From Bacteroidota bacterium (lineage in GTDB: Bacteria; Bacteroidota; Bacteroidia; Cytophagales; Cyclobacteriaceae), in contig JADFHN010000022.1 of NCBI GenBank assembly GCA_022567155.1, forward strand, positions 1 through 52,564: a stretch of DNA of 52,564 nt, given 5' to 3'. Under the pieces are notes generated by a model. The model was not told where the DNA came from, did no database searches, and saw nothing but the letters and a program-made list of their open reading frames with translations. A program made the translations under genes and the position numbers. How positions within the stretch are numbered: the stretch's first letter is position 1; the number at the start of each line of letters is the position of its first letter. Of the stretch, positions 34,187-43,048 are shown piece after piece.

Positions 34187-34915
34187 TTATTCTTTCTGGG
34201 GAACTGTATATTTTTCTCTGAATTTGAACCGCCAAGATATGTAGTAATTCACCCCCCAGAAGGAGGATTCCGATGCCAGGCCGTAACCCGGAATCCGATA
34301 AGATTCAAGTTCCTGGTCTCCCGACAACCTCAGCGAAGTTTTCAATCGCAGGGTATATCCCATATAGAGTTCTTTCCATATTTTCGCCCGCATTCCTGCA
34401 ACAATTTCAATCCATCTTGCATTTACGTTTCCGTTTAAGCTGGTAAAATAGGTGGTGCCCCACTGTTTGTCGAAAACTTTTCCCGTCATTTTTTCAGTCA
34501 GTATTGATTCGGAATATCTCAGCCCAAAGTACAGCAAACTACCATATTCATCTCTTGGGATCATATTTATATCCGCGCCAAACCGCCAATAGGTTCCTTC
34601 GCTGCTGTAATTATACGTATCCTTTTGAAAGTCAAAGAATTCTGCGCCATAATCATATACTATGAAATACCGGTAAACATCCAGTGCGGCTTCCAGTTCC
34701 CAACCGCTGCGTTGTTCACTAATAAGGGTGTATGCAGGACCCAGCAGTTCAAATCCGAACATCAACATTGTTGGAGCTATCATTTTATATTTCGGGATAC
34801 TATCGGTAATAATAGCCTGTGTAAATCCATTATTATTTGCCATGAGCGTAATCCATAATAAAAGCAGCGTTCGCCACCTGGCGTTATCAATAATATATCT
34901 TAAGATTTGTTTCAA
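34187..34915 (-). CDS. DUF6048-family outer-membrane protein
   Basis: About 242 residues from the TTG at 34915; an ATG-like start at 34975 would add 20 residues deep inside the upstream gene. A hydrophobic segment (TLLLLWITLM) ending near GFTQ acts as signal peptide. The mature part has alternating aromatic beta-strand patterns (YWRFGADINMIPRDEYGSLL, WEIVAG-like segments) of a small outer-membrane barrel, as in DUF6048. Function unknown. It overlaps the DUF6452 gene, a pairing recurrent in Bacteroidota, so the two probably work together at the outer membrane. Confidence 0.72.
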   Translation of the reverse strand: MKQILRYIIDNARWRTLLLLWITLMANNNGFTQAIITDSIPKYKMIAPTMLMFGFELLGPAYTLISEQRSGWELEAALDVYRYFIVYDYGAEFFDFQKDTYNYSSEGTYWRFGADINMIPRDEYGSLLYFGLRYSESILTEKMTGKVFDKQWGTTYFTSLNGNVNARWIEIVAGMRAKIWKELYMGYTLRLKTSLRLSGDQELESYRIPGYGLASESSFWGVNYYISWRFKFREKYTVPQKE

Positions 34916-35360
34916 CTTCAGGTAAAAAGTGAGATTCAATAATTTGCAGGGAATCAAACGTAAATTTAAAGACATTCAGATCCGAAAAAATTAACTCGGG
35001 ACCGCATTGCACCGAAATTAATTTTGGTGTTACTTCATAGGACAGAATAAGCGTATCAATTCTTCCATACAAAACCGTATCAGTTTTATGCTTCGCATAA
35101 AATATAAACTGTGTCAGGGTTCTGGCCGGATCCACTGTGAGGGTGAGCGCAGACACGGTCGTATCGGCGATCACCGGATAGTGTTCCGGTCTTCCTGATA
35201 CAGCAATGCTGTCTAATGCTACCTCTATGCGTGTTTCGGTGCCGCTTTCAACAAAAAGGAGCTTTATTTCATTAGTACCTTTCCCAGCGCACAATTCGTC
35301 ATCCACGCAGGCTGACACAATAAATAAAGTGAAAATTGATATGATGATCCTTTTTCTCAT
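34887..35360 (-). CDS. DUF6452-family lipoprotein
   Basis: 157 residues with lipobox LFIVSAC (Cys18) followed by VDDELC. The remainder is beta-rich with no catalytic motif. DUF6452 members stand beside DUF6048 barrel genes, and here the reading frames overlap by about 29 bases. It is divergent from rimO, with the starts 126 bases apart. Function unknown; a lipoprotein partner of the barrel is the simplest reading. Confidence 0.75.
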   Translation of the reverse strand: MRKRIIISIFTLFIVSACVDDELCAGKGTNEIKLLFVESGTETRIEVALDSIAVSGRPEHYPVIADTTVSALTLTVDPARTLTQFIFYAKHKTDTVLYGRIDTLILSYEVTPKLISVQCGPELIFSDLNVFKFTFDSLQIIESHFLPEVETNLKIYY

Positions 35361-35485
35361 GGTAAAAACGGCACAAATATATGCTGATTTTCCCGAAGCA
35401 ATACCTGTGGATATTGATTTTCATGAATGGATGCCGTTGGCAGTTGGCAGCCGATTTGGTTAACTTTGGCGGATGGCTAAAAAAT

Positions 35486-36811
35486 ATGAATACAAAAGGG
35501 CAAGGTAAAAATAATGTGAATATCGTCACACTGGGGTGTGCAAAAAATATAGTGGATTCAGAGATCTTGCTGACACAACTGAAAGGTAACAATGAGGACG
35601 TAAGACATGAGTCGCAAAAAGATGACGCTAATATTGTGGTGATCAATACCTGCGGCTTCATAGATTCTGCCAAACAGGAGTCAATCGATACAATCCTGCG
35701 TTATGTGGATGCAAAACAAAACGGACTTATTGAAAAGCTCTATGTAACCGGATGCTTGTCACAACGATATAAAGAAGACCTCCGGAAAGAAATTCCTGAT
35801 GTGGACGCCTGGTTCGGAACCAACGAACTACCACAGCTTCTGAATAGATTCAATGTCGATTATAAACACGAGCTTGTGGGCGAATGGCAGATAACAACAC
35901 CGCGTCATTATGCTTATCTGAAAATTTCAGAAGGCTGCGACCGGCCCTGCGCTTTTTGTGCCATACCACTGATGCGCGGCAGGCATGTAAGCAAGCCGAT
36001 GGACGCACTGATTACTGTAGCTTCGAACCTTGCCAGATCGGGAGTTAAAGAACTGCTGCTGCTCGCTCAGGATACTACGTATTACGGAATTGACTTGTAT
36101 GGCAAAAGATCTCTGGCCGAACTTTTACGGAAACTTTCGGATGTGGAAGGGCTGGAATGGATCAGGTTGCATTATGCCTTTCCAACCGGATTTCCGCTGG
36201 AGGTACTCGATGTAATTTCAGAGAAGGACAATATTTGCATTTACCTGGATATTCCGCTGCAGCACGCCTCTACTCGTATGCTTAAAATCATGCGAAGGGG
36301 AACAACGCGAAAGAAAACAGAAACACTGCTGCATACCATTCGTGACCGCGTGCCTGATATTGCCTTGCGTACCACACTGATTACCGGGCACCCCGGTGAA
36401 ACTGAAGAGGATTTCGAACAGATGATGGATTTTGTGTTAAAATCACGATTCGACAGATTAGGCGTTTTTACCTACTCGCATGAGGAGAATACCCATGCCT
36501 TTTCATTGGAAGATAATGTTTCGGAAGATTTGAAACAGAAAAGGGCGGATGACGTTATGGAATTACAGCAGCGCATTTCCTTTGAGATCAATACATCGAA
36601 AGTGGGCAGGGTAATGAAAGTGTTGACCGACAGGGTAGAAGCTGGTAATTTGAACGGACGTAGGGAATTTGATTCACCGGAGGTGGACAACGAAGTTATT
36701 ATCGAAAACAATCAGAACCTGAATAATGATGCCAAACCGGGAGAGTTTATACAAGTGAAGATCACGGATGCGAATGAATTTGATCTCTTTGGAAAAATTT
36801 TATCCCGGTAA
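35486..36811 (+). CDS. rimO: Ribosomal protein S12 methylthiotransferase RimO
   Basis: 441 residues from the ATG at 35486; the open frame continues 35 codons upstream but without family similarity. The N-terminal UPF0004 domain holds the first cluster ligands (VTLGCAKN, NTCGF, GCLSQRY), the radical SAM domain has CDRPCAFCAIPLMRGRH with the CxxxCxxC motif, and a C-terminal TRAM domain ends the protein. It methylthiolates the conserved Asp of ribosomal protein S12. The GRH and LLLAQDTT wording separates RimO from MiaB. Proximity to ribosomal genes fits. Confidence 0.95.
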   Translation: MNTKGQGKNNVNIVTLGCAKNIVDSEILLTQLKGNNEDVRHESQKDDANIVVINTCGFIDSAKQESIDTILRYVDAKQNGLIEKLYVTGCLSQRYKEDLRKEIPDVDAWFGTNELPQLLNRFNVDYKHELVGEWQITTPRHYAYLKISEGCDRPCAFCAIPLMRGRHVSKPMDALITVASNLARSGVKELLLLAQDTTYYGIDLYGKRSLAELLRKLSDVEGLEWIRLHYAFPTGFPLEVLDVISEKDNICIYLDIPLQHASTRMLKIMRRGTTRKKTETLLHTIRDRVPDIALRTTLITGHPGETEEDFEQMMDFVLKSRFDRLGVFTYSHEENTHAFSLEDNVSEDLKQKRADDVMELQQRISFEINTSKVGRVMKVLTDRVEAGNLNGRREFDSPEVDNEVIIENNQNLNNDAKPGEFIQVKITDANEFDLFGKILSR

Positions 36812-36824
36812 TTTAATTACTTAA

Positions 36825-37060
36825 AGTCTGTCTATAAAGTAATGATGTTTGGGGAATTAAAAAAAATGCCATGCCTGCGTGCCGTCGCCAAAGGCTTTGG
36901 CCACCGGAGACCGGCAGGCAGGAATACCAATAATTCCCCCGCCGCAGGCGGGGGTGTAGGGGTGGGTCAATATAAAAAGTCATTCCTGACTGCCGCCTGC
37001 CTGACGGCAGTCAGGGCAGGCACGGCATTTTTTTGAATTACGGATTTTATGGACAGACAT
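36825..37060 (+). repeat. Palindromic element with GTCTGTC-ATAAA ends
   Basis: The ends are inverted copies: GTCTGTCTATAAA at 36826-36838 and the complement of GTCTGTCCATAAA ending at 37058. Just inside, a second inverted pair (AATTAAAAAAAATGCC at about 36855-36870 and GGCATTTTTTTGAATT at about 37024-37039) continues the symmetry, and the centre has two smaller hairpins, CCCCCGCCGCAGGCGGGGG and TGACTGCCGCCTGCCTGACG with its partner. No ORF inside is credible. This looks like a non-autonomous repeat; a shorter relative is at 40447-40501. Confidence 0.75.
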
Positions 37061-37142
37061 TACTTGATTACAAATATGAGAATGTGTATGATTTGGGAAA
37101 AAGCAGGAACTCTTTAAGAACGATAATGCAATAGTAAAATAT

Positions 37143-38708
37143 ATGAGAATTGAAAAACTAAACTTTGAGAACACCGGCTTGTTCTCCCGTCTGTTTTTAG
37201 ATTATATAGGCAGAAAGAAGGAACTGAAAGCTTTTTATTCTTTATTTCCGGAGGAGGGGAATTTTATAAAACAAATTGAGCAAAAACAATTTGATCCTGT
37301 ACTCCGCCAATCTCTTTCAGAAGTTTTACAAAAACAATATGAATCGATCCACATTAGCCCGCTGCTTCAGCAAAATCTGAAGTTGCTTCAGGAAGCCAAC
37401 ACATACACAATTACCACCGGACATCAATTCCATATTTTTACCGGCCCGCTGTACTTTATTTATAAAATCGTTACGGTGATCAATGCCTGTAAAGAACTTT
37501 GCAGCAAATACCCGGAGTATCACTTCGTACCTGTGTACTGGATGGTGTCGGAAGATCATGATTTTGAAGAAATAAACCACATACATTTGTTAGGTAACAA
37601 ATACACCTGGAAATGCGACCGGAAGGGGGCAGTAGGCCGTATGAACCCACATTCTTTGAAGGATTTGCTGAATGACATGCCGGGTGATAACGGTATTTTC
37701 AGAAAGGCGTACCTTGAACATGACACACTGAGTGATGCGGTGAGGTATTATATTAATGAACTTTTTGGAGAAGAAGGACTTGTAGTTATCGAACCGGATG
37801 ACCGTACGCTGAAACAATCATTCAGGCATATTATCAAAGATGAATTACAGAACCATACTTCATTTTCACTGGTAGAAGGTCAGTCTGAGAAACTTGCGTC
37901 GCTTGGTTACAAATCGAAGATCAACCCAAGGGAAATAAATTTGTTTTATCTTGATGACGCTATCCGTGAAAGGATTGTGCACGAAAACGGGAGGTTTAAA
38001 ATACTGAATTCAGAATTGAGCTTCAGTGAAACGGAAATTCTGGACCTGGCAGAGAATGAGCCCGAAAAGTTCAGTCCGAATGTAATTCTCCGGCCTGTTT
38101 ATCAGGAATGCATTCTCCCAAATCTTGCGTATGTGGGTGGTCCGGCCGAAGTGGTGTACTGGTTGCAGCTAAAATCTGTATTCGACCATTACAAAATTGC
38201 CTTTCCAATTCTCCTTCCACGAAATTTTGCACTTTATATAGATCATGCAACGTTTAGAAAGCTGAGGAAGACCGAAGCAGATGTTCCGGATATATTTGTT
38301 CCGGTAAATGAGTTGAGTGATAAGCTGGTTGAAAAAACTTTGGACAATAAATTGGAACTTCATGAAGAAAGAAACACATTTTCACACCTGTTTGATGACC
38401 TGGTCGCCAAAGCTGAGGCCATCGACGCTACCCTGGCGCCGGTAGTGAAAGCAGAAGCGAATAAAACACTGAAAGGCCTGCAGAAAATAGAGAAGAAACT
38501 TCTGAAAGCAGAGAAAAGGCATCATGATGATCTGATCGGGCAGGTTGCCGCATGGAAAGAAAAGCTGTTTCCGGGAGGTGTCCCTCAGGAACGTACACTC
38601 AATTTTTTGAATTTTTTTATAGAAGACGCTGACTTTATCCGCAAAATCGGTGACGGACTTTCACCGCTCGATCTCAGATATCACATATTTATTGACGAGG
38701 GAGATTAA
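37143..38708 (+). CDS. bshC: Bacillithiol biosynthesis cysteine-adding enzyme BshC
   Basis: 521 residues, normal length for BshC. Typical segments include TITTGHQFHIFTGPLYFIYK near residue 93, FVPVYWMVSEDHDFEEINH, GEEGLVVIEPDDRTLKQSF, RPVYQECILPNLAYVGGPAE and a C-terminal coiled coil. It adds cysteine to glucosaminyl malate to give bacillithiol, the main low-molecular-weight thiol of many Bacillota and Bacteroidota. bshA and bshB are not in the window. It lies just beyond the palindromic element and has no co-directional neighbour close by. Confidence 0.94.
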   Translation: MRIEKLNFENTGLFSRLFLDYIGRKKELKAFYSLFPEEGNFIKQIEQKQFDPVLRQSLSEVLQKQYESIHISPLLQQNLKLLQEANTYTITTGHQFHIFTGPLYFIYKIVTVINACKELCSKYPEYHFVPVYWMVSEDHDFEEINHIHLLGNKYTWKCDRKGAVGRMNPHSLKDLLNDMPGDNGIFRKAYLEHDTLSDAVRYYINELFGEEGLVVIEPDDRTLKQSFRHIIKDELQNHTSFSLVEGQSEKLASLGYKSKINPREINLFYLDDAIRERIVHENGRFKILNSELSFSETEILDLAENEPEKFSPNVILRPVYQECILPNLAYVGGPAEVVYWLQLKSVFDHYKIAFPILLPRNFALYIDHATFRKLRKTEADVPDIFVPVNELSDKLVEKTLDNKLELHEERNTFSHLFDDLVAKAEAIDATLAPVVKAEANKTLKGLQKIEKKLLKAEKRHHDDLIGQVAAWKEKLFPGGVPQERTLNFLNFFIEDADFIRKIGDGLSPLDLRYHIFIDEGD

Positions 38709-38764
38709 AAGCAAAAAGTTTATTACGATTCATCATCTTTTTTTCTGCAGATATCCTGAAAAAC

Positions 38765-39051
38765 TCCCCATATACACTGATGAGTCTAAAAGATATATTG
38801 ATAATATCCGGTTTACAAAATTAGGCTAAGACGAAATGATCCGGTTCAGGTTTATGCAAATGGGGAAAAAGAACACTTCCATTTTTGCTTTGTATATCAA
38901 TCCGTTTCGAAGTGCAATGCTCAGCAATGTCGAAGATGAGATGTGGCTTGAGAATGTGGAATATCTGGCCAAAGTATATGTAGAGTACAATACGGTAACA
39001 GGTTTGGGAGGACACTACTTAAATTATTTATTGCACTTTCCTACATCATAG
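38765..39051 (+). pseudogene. Possible decayed small gene
   Basis: From the CTCCCC at 38765 an open frame reads PIYTDESKRYIDNIRFTKLG, stops at TAA 38826-38828, and continues in the same frame as DEMIRFRFMQMGKK to LLHFPTS at 39051, with segments such as YINPFRSAMLSNVEDEMWLENV that look protein-like. A 71-residue protein starting at 38836 is the alternative. No family is recognised. The rest of the 497-base gap from 38709 to 39205 is AT-rich and shows nothing else. Confidence 0.3.
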
Positions 39052-39205
39052 TAGTCATGTGCCGTAATAAAGTTAACTGGTTTTTCTCATTATGTAAATA
39101 CGCTGGTTTGATCTTTTCATATATATTCTTCTGTATATTTATTATACACTAAACATAATGGTTTTAGTGAAGTGAAAATGCTAAATTTGGAAGTTGACTG
39201 GCAGC

Positions 39206-40072
39206 TTATTCTTTTTTCGGATACATGCATGTGGTATTATCTGCCTTAAGGTAATAGGATTTGTAGTTGATAGCTTTCGGATCCATACAGCCCTTCAGGT
39301 TCAGTAGTTCAACTTTTCTAAATTCTGTTGGATGGCTTTCGGCCTGCAAGGAAATAAACCCGTCACTCAGCAGGGTTCCTTCAATCATATCGGCTCCTTC
39401 ATATCCATGCACCTGGCCACCTCCGATCTGTGGTTTTTCGTAAGACATTACTTTAGCGCCATTCACCCAGTGTTCCACAAGGGAGTCTCCCAGGACAAGA
39501 ACACTTACCTCTACCCATTGATCACCGTGATAGGTTTCTGAGTCTGAGTTTACACAATGGGGCGTAAAAAGCTTTCCGTTCATCACTACGTGGGTACCGG
39601 GTGTACATAAATTAGCAGTAGGTCGTTTATCTTTTCCGTTGCCTCCCAGAAGCTGTACCTCGATGGAGTAGGGGAAATCCTGATTCAATCCCATGCTTGC
39701 GGCGGACTGTGAATGCACCATGATACCGTTATTTCGTAATGCCCATCCCGGGGCTTCCGGCGCCTGCTCGCCTGTGAACCGGTAGGTAACATTTATCCGG
39801 TACCACGAAAATTTCTTATTATAAAAAATATGTCCGAATATTTCATCAAATTTTGTGTACTCATCGTATGAAACTTTAAGTATTCCATCCTCTACCTTAA
39901 ACGTATTGAGGTAATTGTCGTTCAATGTATGACCGGTAAATTTAATATCCCATCCATCGAGGTTTTTGCCATTAAAAAGTTGAATCCATACTTCTTTATC
40001 AGGGTTATTCTGAGCAATAACATTGGTAATACCCAATGCCGTAAGCAAGAAAATGAGCAGACTGTTTTTCAT
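39206..40072 (-). CDS. DUF1080 (3-keto-disaccharide hydrolase family) protein, secreted
   Basis: 288 residues with a signal peptide ending IAQ (about 1-20). The DUF1080 concanavalin-like fold is indicated by IQLFNGKNLDGWDIK near the mature N-terminus, GIMVHSQ, and the closing ISLQAESHPTEFRKVELLNL block with the conserved Gln/Glu/His. Members hydrolyse 3-keto-glycosides or act as carbohydrate-binding lectin-like domains. A short C-terminal extension CMDPKAINYKSYYLKADNTTC resembles the end of Bacteroidota secreted-protein linkers, with two Cys that could pair. It stands alone on the minus strand. Confidence 0.87.
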   Translation of the reverse strand: MKNSLLIFLLTALGITNVIAQNNPDKEVWIQLFNGKNLDGWDIKFTGHTLNDNYLNTFKVEDGILKVSYDEYTKFDEIFGHIFYNKKFSWYRINVTYRFTGEQAPEAPGWALRNNGIMVHSQSAASMGLNQDFPYSIEVQLLGGNGKDKRPTANLCTPGTHVVMNGKLFTPHCVNSDSETYHGDQWVEVSVLVLGDSLVEHWVNGAKVMSYEKPQIGGGQVHGYEGADMIEGTLLSDGFISLQAESHPTEFRKVELLNLKGCMDPKAINYKSYYLKADNTTCMYPKKE

Positions 40073-40380
40073 AGCTGAAAGGATTTTTGATTCAATGAGT
40101 TAATATTACATTCATCCGGTTAAAATCAGAAGTATTTTGAAGGCAAATTAACAGATATAATCCATTTTCATTCTCCGGTGGGACTGGCCATGCCGAAATC
40201 CAAATTAATATGCGATTCAGAATCTAAACAGCCACAAATAAAATTAGCCATAAATGCAATTTGTGTCTCCGGTTGGCTCTCTACATAAGATTTCATCCTA
40301 CATGTCTATTGAAAAAAGAAGGCATTTATTAATTTTCCCGATTATGGATCAATTTGCTAATGGATTTAAATATAATATCA

Positions 40381-40420
40381 AACAACCCCCTAAATCCCCT
40401 TTATTAAGGGGGATTTTGTT
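40381..40420 (+). repeat. CCCCTAAATCCCC hairpin repeat
   Basis: CAACCCCCTAAATCCCC and GGGGGATT enclose TTTATTAA, a widely dispersed type of bacterial palindromic repeat. A related CCCTAATCCCCTCTGGTGGAGGGGAC block is at about 48.19-48.22 kb. The remaining intergenic DNA from 40073 to 40446 shows no gene. Confidence 0.5.
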
Positions 40421-40446
40421 TCAAATACAAGGTTTACAGAATAATT

Positions 40447-40501
40447 AGTCTGTTTATAAACGTGCAATTTTTCTTTGAATAAACGACTTTATGGACAGAC
40501 T
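40447..40501 (+). repeat. Short palindromic element with GTCTGT-ATAAA ends
   Basis: AGTCTGTTTATAAA at 40447-40460 faces the complement of AGTCTGTCCATAAAG ending at 40501, a palindrome of about 55 bp. The ends match those of the larger element at 36825-37060, with the centre reduced to a few tens of bases. Confidence 0.7.
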
Positions 40502-40510
40502 CTAATTAAT

Positions 40511-40540
40511 AAAGAAGATGCCTCTAGAGGCACCTTCTTT
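40511..40540 (-). terminator. Strong terminator of the DUF2911 gene
   Basis: AAAGAAGATGCCTCT and AGAGGCACCTTCTTT form a 15-bp near-perfect palindrome (one mismatch) 22 bases after the DUF2911 stop. On the minus strand it ends in a TTCTTTATT run, and it could stop transcription from both sides. Confidence 0.7.
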
Positions 40541-40561
40541 TAAACAGTTTATTCAGTTTTA

Positions 40562-41437
40562 CTATTTCAGACTTGCCAGAAACTCTTCGTTTCGTTTGAT
40601 ATAACCAAAGTCGCCTCCATCAGCCTTACTGGCTCTTTCAAGCGACTCTTCGGCCGTGGCTTTTGCGCCTTCAATATCGCCGGTTGCTTTCTGAATCTGA
40701 GCCATCAGGTGCAGGTTCCAGAACTGGCTTTTATAATTTTCATCCGCTGCAAAATACTTTTCTATCCATTCCAGGGCCTGTTTTGAATCTTTACCTGTGT
40801 TGAAATAGTAATTTGCCGCAGTTACATAGTTACGAGGATTTACTTTGGTGTTAGCTTCAATGGAAGCCATCACTTTGTCATTAAAATTCACTTCAAAAGG
40901 AACCTTAACACTTGTGTTTTCCCACGCCAGTTCAATAGCTGCTCCCGTATTCTCAGGATGAATGTCAGCAACATTGAAAGTAAGCACCTGAACGGTTTCT
41001 GTTAATTTTACAGGTGCAACATTTACTTTGAGCTGCGCGTCTTCTTCTTTATAGCTGCTCATATTTCCTCCAATGGATGCATCTTTATAAAAGATTACGG
41101 TCCATTCATCGGCGCCGGGTATGGTGAGAATCATATATTCACCTGCCGGAACGGTGTCTCCACTGATGATTACATCATCGCTGAAAGTAATGAGTGTCCC
41201 TGCATTAGCGCCTGTTCTCCACATTTTTCCATAAGGGACCAAATAATCATCACCTTCTCCGAAAATTTTTCTTTCTTTCATTTTCGGCCTTAAATAGGTG
41301 ATTTCCACATCAGTCAGACCTACTTTTGAGTAAACTTTACCGGCAGGACTTGGCGCCGGCAACGTAATCTGCGACCATGCAACGTTGGTACCCAACAGCA
41401 TGGAAATAATTAAAATTGTTAAAAATGATTTTTTCAT
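40562..41437 (-). CDS. DUF2911-family secreted protein
   Basis: 291 residues with a signal peptide ending VAWSQ (about 1-22). The DUF2911 domain covers about 25-180, with its signatures PSPAGKVYSKVGLTDVEITY, WRTGANAGTLITFS, VPAGEYMILTIPGADEW and an ELAWENTSVKVPF strand. The last 100 residues are helical and TPR-like (YYFNTGKDSKQALEWIEKYF). Periplasmic or exported; function unknown. It is monocistronic and ends at a strong hairpin. Confidence 0.9.
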   Translation of the reverse strand: MKKSFLTILIISMLLGTNVAWSQITLPAPSPAGKVYSKVGLTDVEITYLRPKMKERKIFGEGDDYLVPYGKMWRTGANAGTLITFSDDVIISGDTVPAGEYMILTIPGADEWTVIFYKDASIGGNMSSYKEEDAQLKVNVAPVKLTETVQVLTFNVADIHPENTGAAIELAWENTSVKVPFEVNFNDKVMASIEANTKVNPRNYVTAANYYFNTGKDSKQALEWIEKYFAADENYKSQFWNLHLMAQIQKATGDIEGAKATAEESLERASKADGGDFGYIKRNEEFLASLK

Positions 41438-41481
41438 AATGTATTTAAATGGTTTGTTGTAGTGCGAATTTATAAAACGTT

Positions 41482-41513
41482 TTTGCTTGTTAATGCATGT
41501 TTTCTGAATTTTG
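41482..41513 (+). promoter_or_regulatory. Possible promoter of the 3-methyladenine glycosylase gene
   Basis: TTTG at 41482-41485 and GAATTTTG at 41506-41513 (one mismatch to TAnnTTTG) are 20 bases apart. They lie so close to the ATG at 41518 that the transcript would be leaderless or nearly so. Confidence 0.3.
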
Positions 41514-41517
41514 ATGA

Positions 41518-42114
41518 ATGAAATTGTCTAAACATTTTTATTTACGCCCTGATGTGGCTGAAATCGCAAGAGATCTTTTAGGCAAATCTTTGTTTACTAA
41601 TACCAACGGAGTGGTTACAGGCGGGATGATTGTAGAAGCTGAGGCTTATTGCGGCGCCACCGACCGCGCCAGTCATGCATATATGAATAAACGCACCTGT
41701 CGTACAAAAGTCATGTTTGGTACAGGTGGAAGCGCGTACGTTTATTTATGTTATGGCATCCATTGCCTGTTCAATATTGTAACCAACAACGAAGGGCATG
41801 CTGATGCAGTTCTGATACGGGCTATGGAGCCGACCCACGGACTGGATGTTATACGCATGAGGAGAAATTTGGATAATGGATATGTAAACCTGACATCAGG
41901 TCCCGGGAAGCTCACTAAAGCACTTGGAATTGATTTAAAACACAACGGGGTGGATCTTACACAGGATCAGGTATGGATAGAGGAAAACGGCGTCGCATTT
42001 TCTTCTGACCAGATAGTTTCCACCACACGTATTGGAGTGGAATATTCCGGAATTGATGCATTTCTGCCATGGAGATATTATATTAAGAACAATAAATGGG
42101 TAAGTAAACCGTAA
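41518..42114 (+). CDS. DNA-3-methyladenine glycosylase (AAG/Mpg family)
   Basis: 198 residues, normal size. The signatures ARDLLGKSLFTN, GGMIVEAEAYCGATDRASH (with the catalytic Glu), FGTGGSAYVYLCYGIHCLFNIV, LIRAMEPTHG and TSGPGKLTKALGI are intact. It flips out and removes alkylated purines, beginning base-excision repair. It starts close downstream of a candidate promoter and is followed after 24 bases by the stress-protein gene, suggesting shared expression under stress. Confidence 0.95.
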   Translation: MKLSKHFYLRPDVAEIARDLLGKSLFTNTNGVVTGGMIVEAEAYCGATDRASHAYMNKRTCRTKVMFGTGGSAYVYLCYGIHCLFNIVTNNEGHADAVLIRAMEPTHGLDVIRMRRNLDNGYVNLTSGPGKLTKALGIDLKHNGVDLTQDQVWIEENGVAFSSDQIVSTTRIGVEYSGIDAFLPWRYYIKNNKWVSKP

Positions 42115-42138
42115 TGATTAAAGTAAAAAATTTCAGAT

Positions 42139-42969
42139 ATGAATAATATTCTTTGCCCGATAGATTTTTCGGGTGCCAGCCTTACTGCCATTGAATTTGC
42201 CGGAAAAATCGCAAAAAAGCACAGCTCAACGGTTAAAATGTTGCATGTAATTACAGAAGGTGAATATGCGGAAAACCTGTCGAAATCGGAAGATTATTAT
42301 AAAAATATTGAAAAAAAGCCGGCACAGAAATTAAAAGCTTTGGCTGATGAGATCAATAAAAACCATTCGTTGGGTTATGAACTTTGCAGTTTTGAAATTA
42401 CCGAAGGCGATCTTATTGAAAAAATTGCGGATGTAACCGAAGCCGAAAAAATATCATTGATTGTGATGGGCACTACAGGTGTAAGCGATATTAATGAGGC
42501 ACGCGTTGGAAGTAATACGGTAAAGGTGATCGAGAATACGGATATCCCGGTATTATGTATTCCGGAAAATATAATGTTTTATGCGTTTAAAAGAATCGTG
42601 TACGGATCTACCTTCTCCAGCGATGATAAGGAATTTTTTCAATCGGTAGTAAATTTTGCCGTTCCTTTTGATTCCCGTATTTACGTTGTTCATATTACGA
42701 ATAATAATGATGCCATATCTGATGAAAATTACCAGAACTACGTAAGTAATATGAAGTCATATTTTGTATATGAAAAATTAGGGTTTGAACAATTCATAAC
42801 TGACCAGGAAACAGGTATTGCCCTGGAACATCTTCTGCACGTTCATAAAGCACATCTTCTTATTCTTGTTCATAAAAGGAGGAATTTTATCGACAGTTTT
42901 TTTCATAAAAGCTTAACGAAAAGAATGTCATATCTCACTAATTTCCCGTTGCTGGTATTAAGAAATTGA
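42139..42969 (+). CDS. Universal stress protein, tandem UspA domains
   Basis: 276 residues holding two Usp domains, about 1-145 and 146-276. The first opens with NNILCPIDFSGASLTAIEFA and has the nucleotide-binding pattern G-x2-G then GSN in MGTTGVSDINEARVGSNTVK; the second is more divergent (RIVYGSTFSSDD) and lacks that motif. Such proteins bind ATP and support survival during stress; the target is unknown. Twenty-four bases separate it from the DNA glycosylase gene. Confidence 0.9.
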   Translation: MNNILCPIDFSGASLTAIEFAGKIAKKHSSTVKMLHVITEGEYAENLSKSEDYYKNIEKKPAQKLKALADEINKNHSLGYELCSFEITEGDLIEKIADVTEAEKISLIVMGTTGVSDINEARVGSNTVKVIENTDIPVLCIPENIMFYAFKRIVYGSTFSSDDKEFFQSVVNFAVPFDSRIYVVHITNNNDAISDENYQNYVSNMKSYFVYEKLGFEQFITDQETGIALEHLLHVHKAHLLILVHKRRNFIDSFFHKSLTKRMSYLTNFPLLVLRN

Positions 42970-43048
42970 TTCTGACAAGTGGCGCTTGAAATAATTGGAG
43001 ATATTTTTGTGCATTGATTGATGGCATAAATTTTAAATCGAAGCAACT

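Noticed and set aside
35381-35485. Upstream in-frame extension of rimO
   Set aside because: The residues have no similarity to RimO, and the ATG at 35486 gives the expected N-terminus before the first Cys motif.
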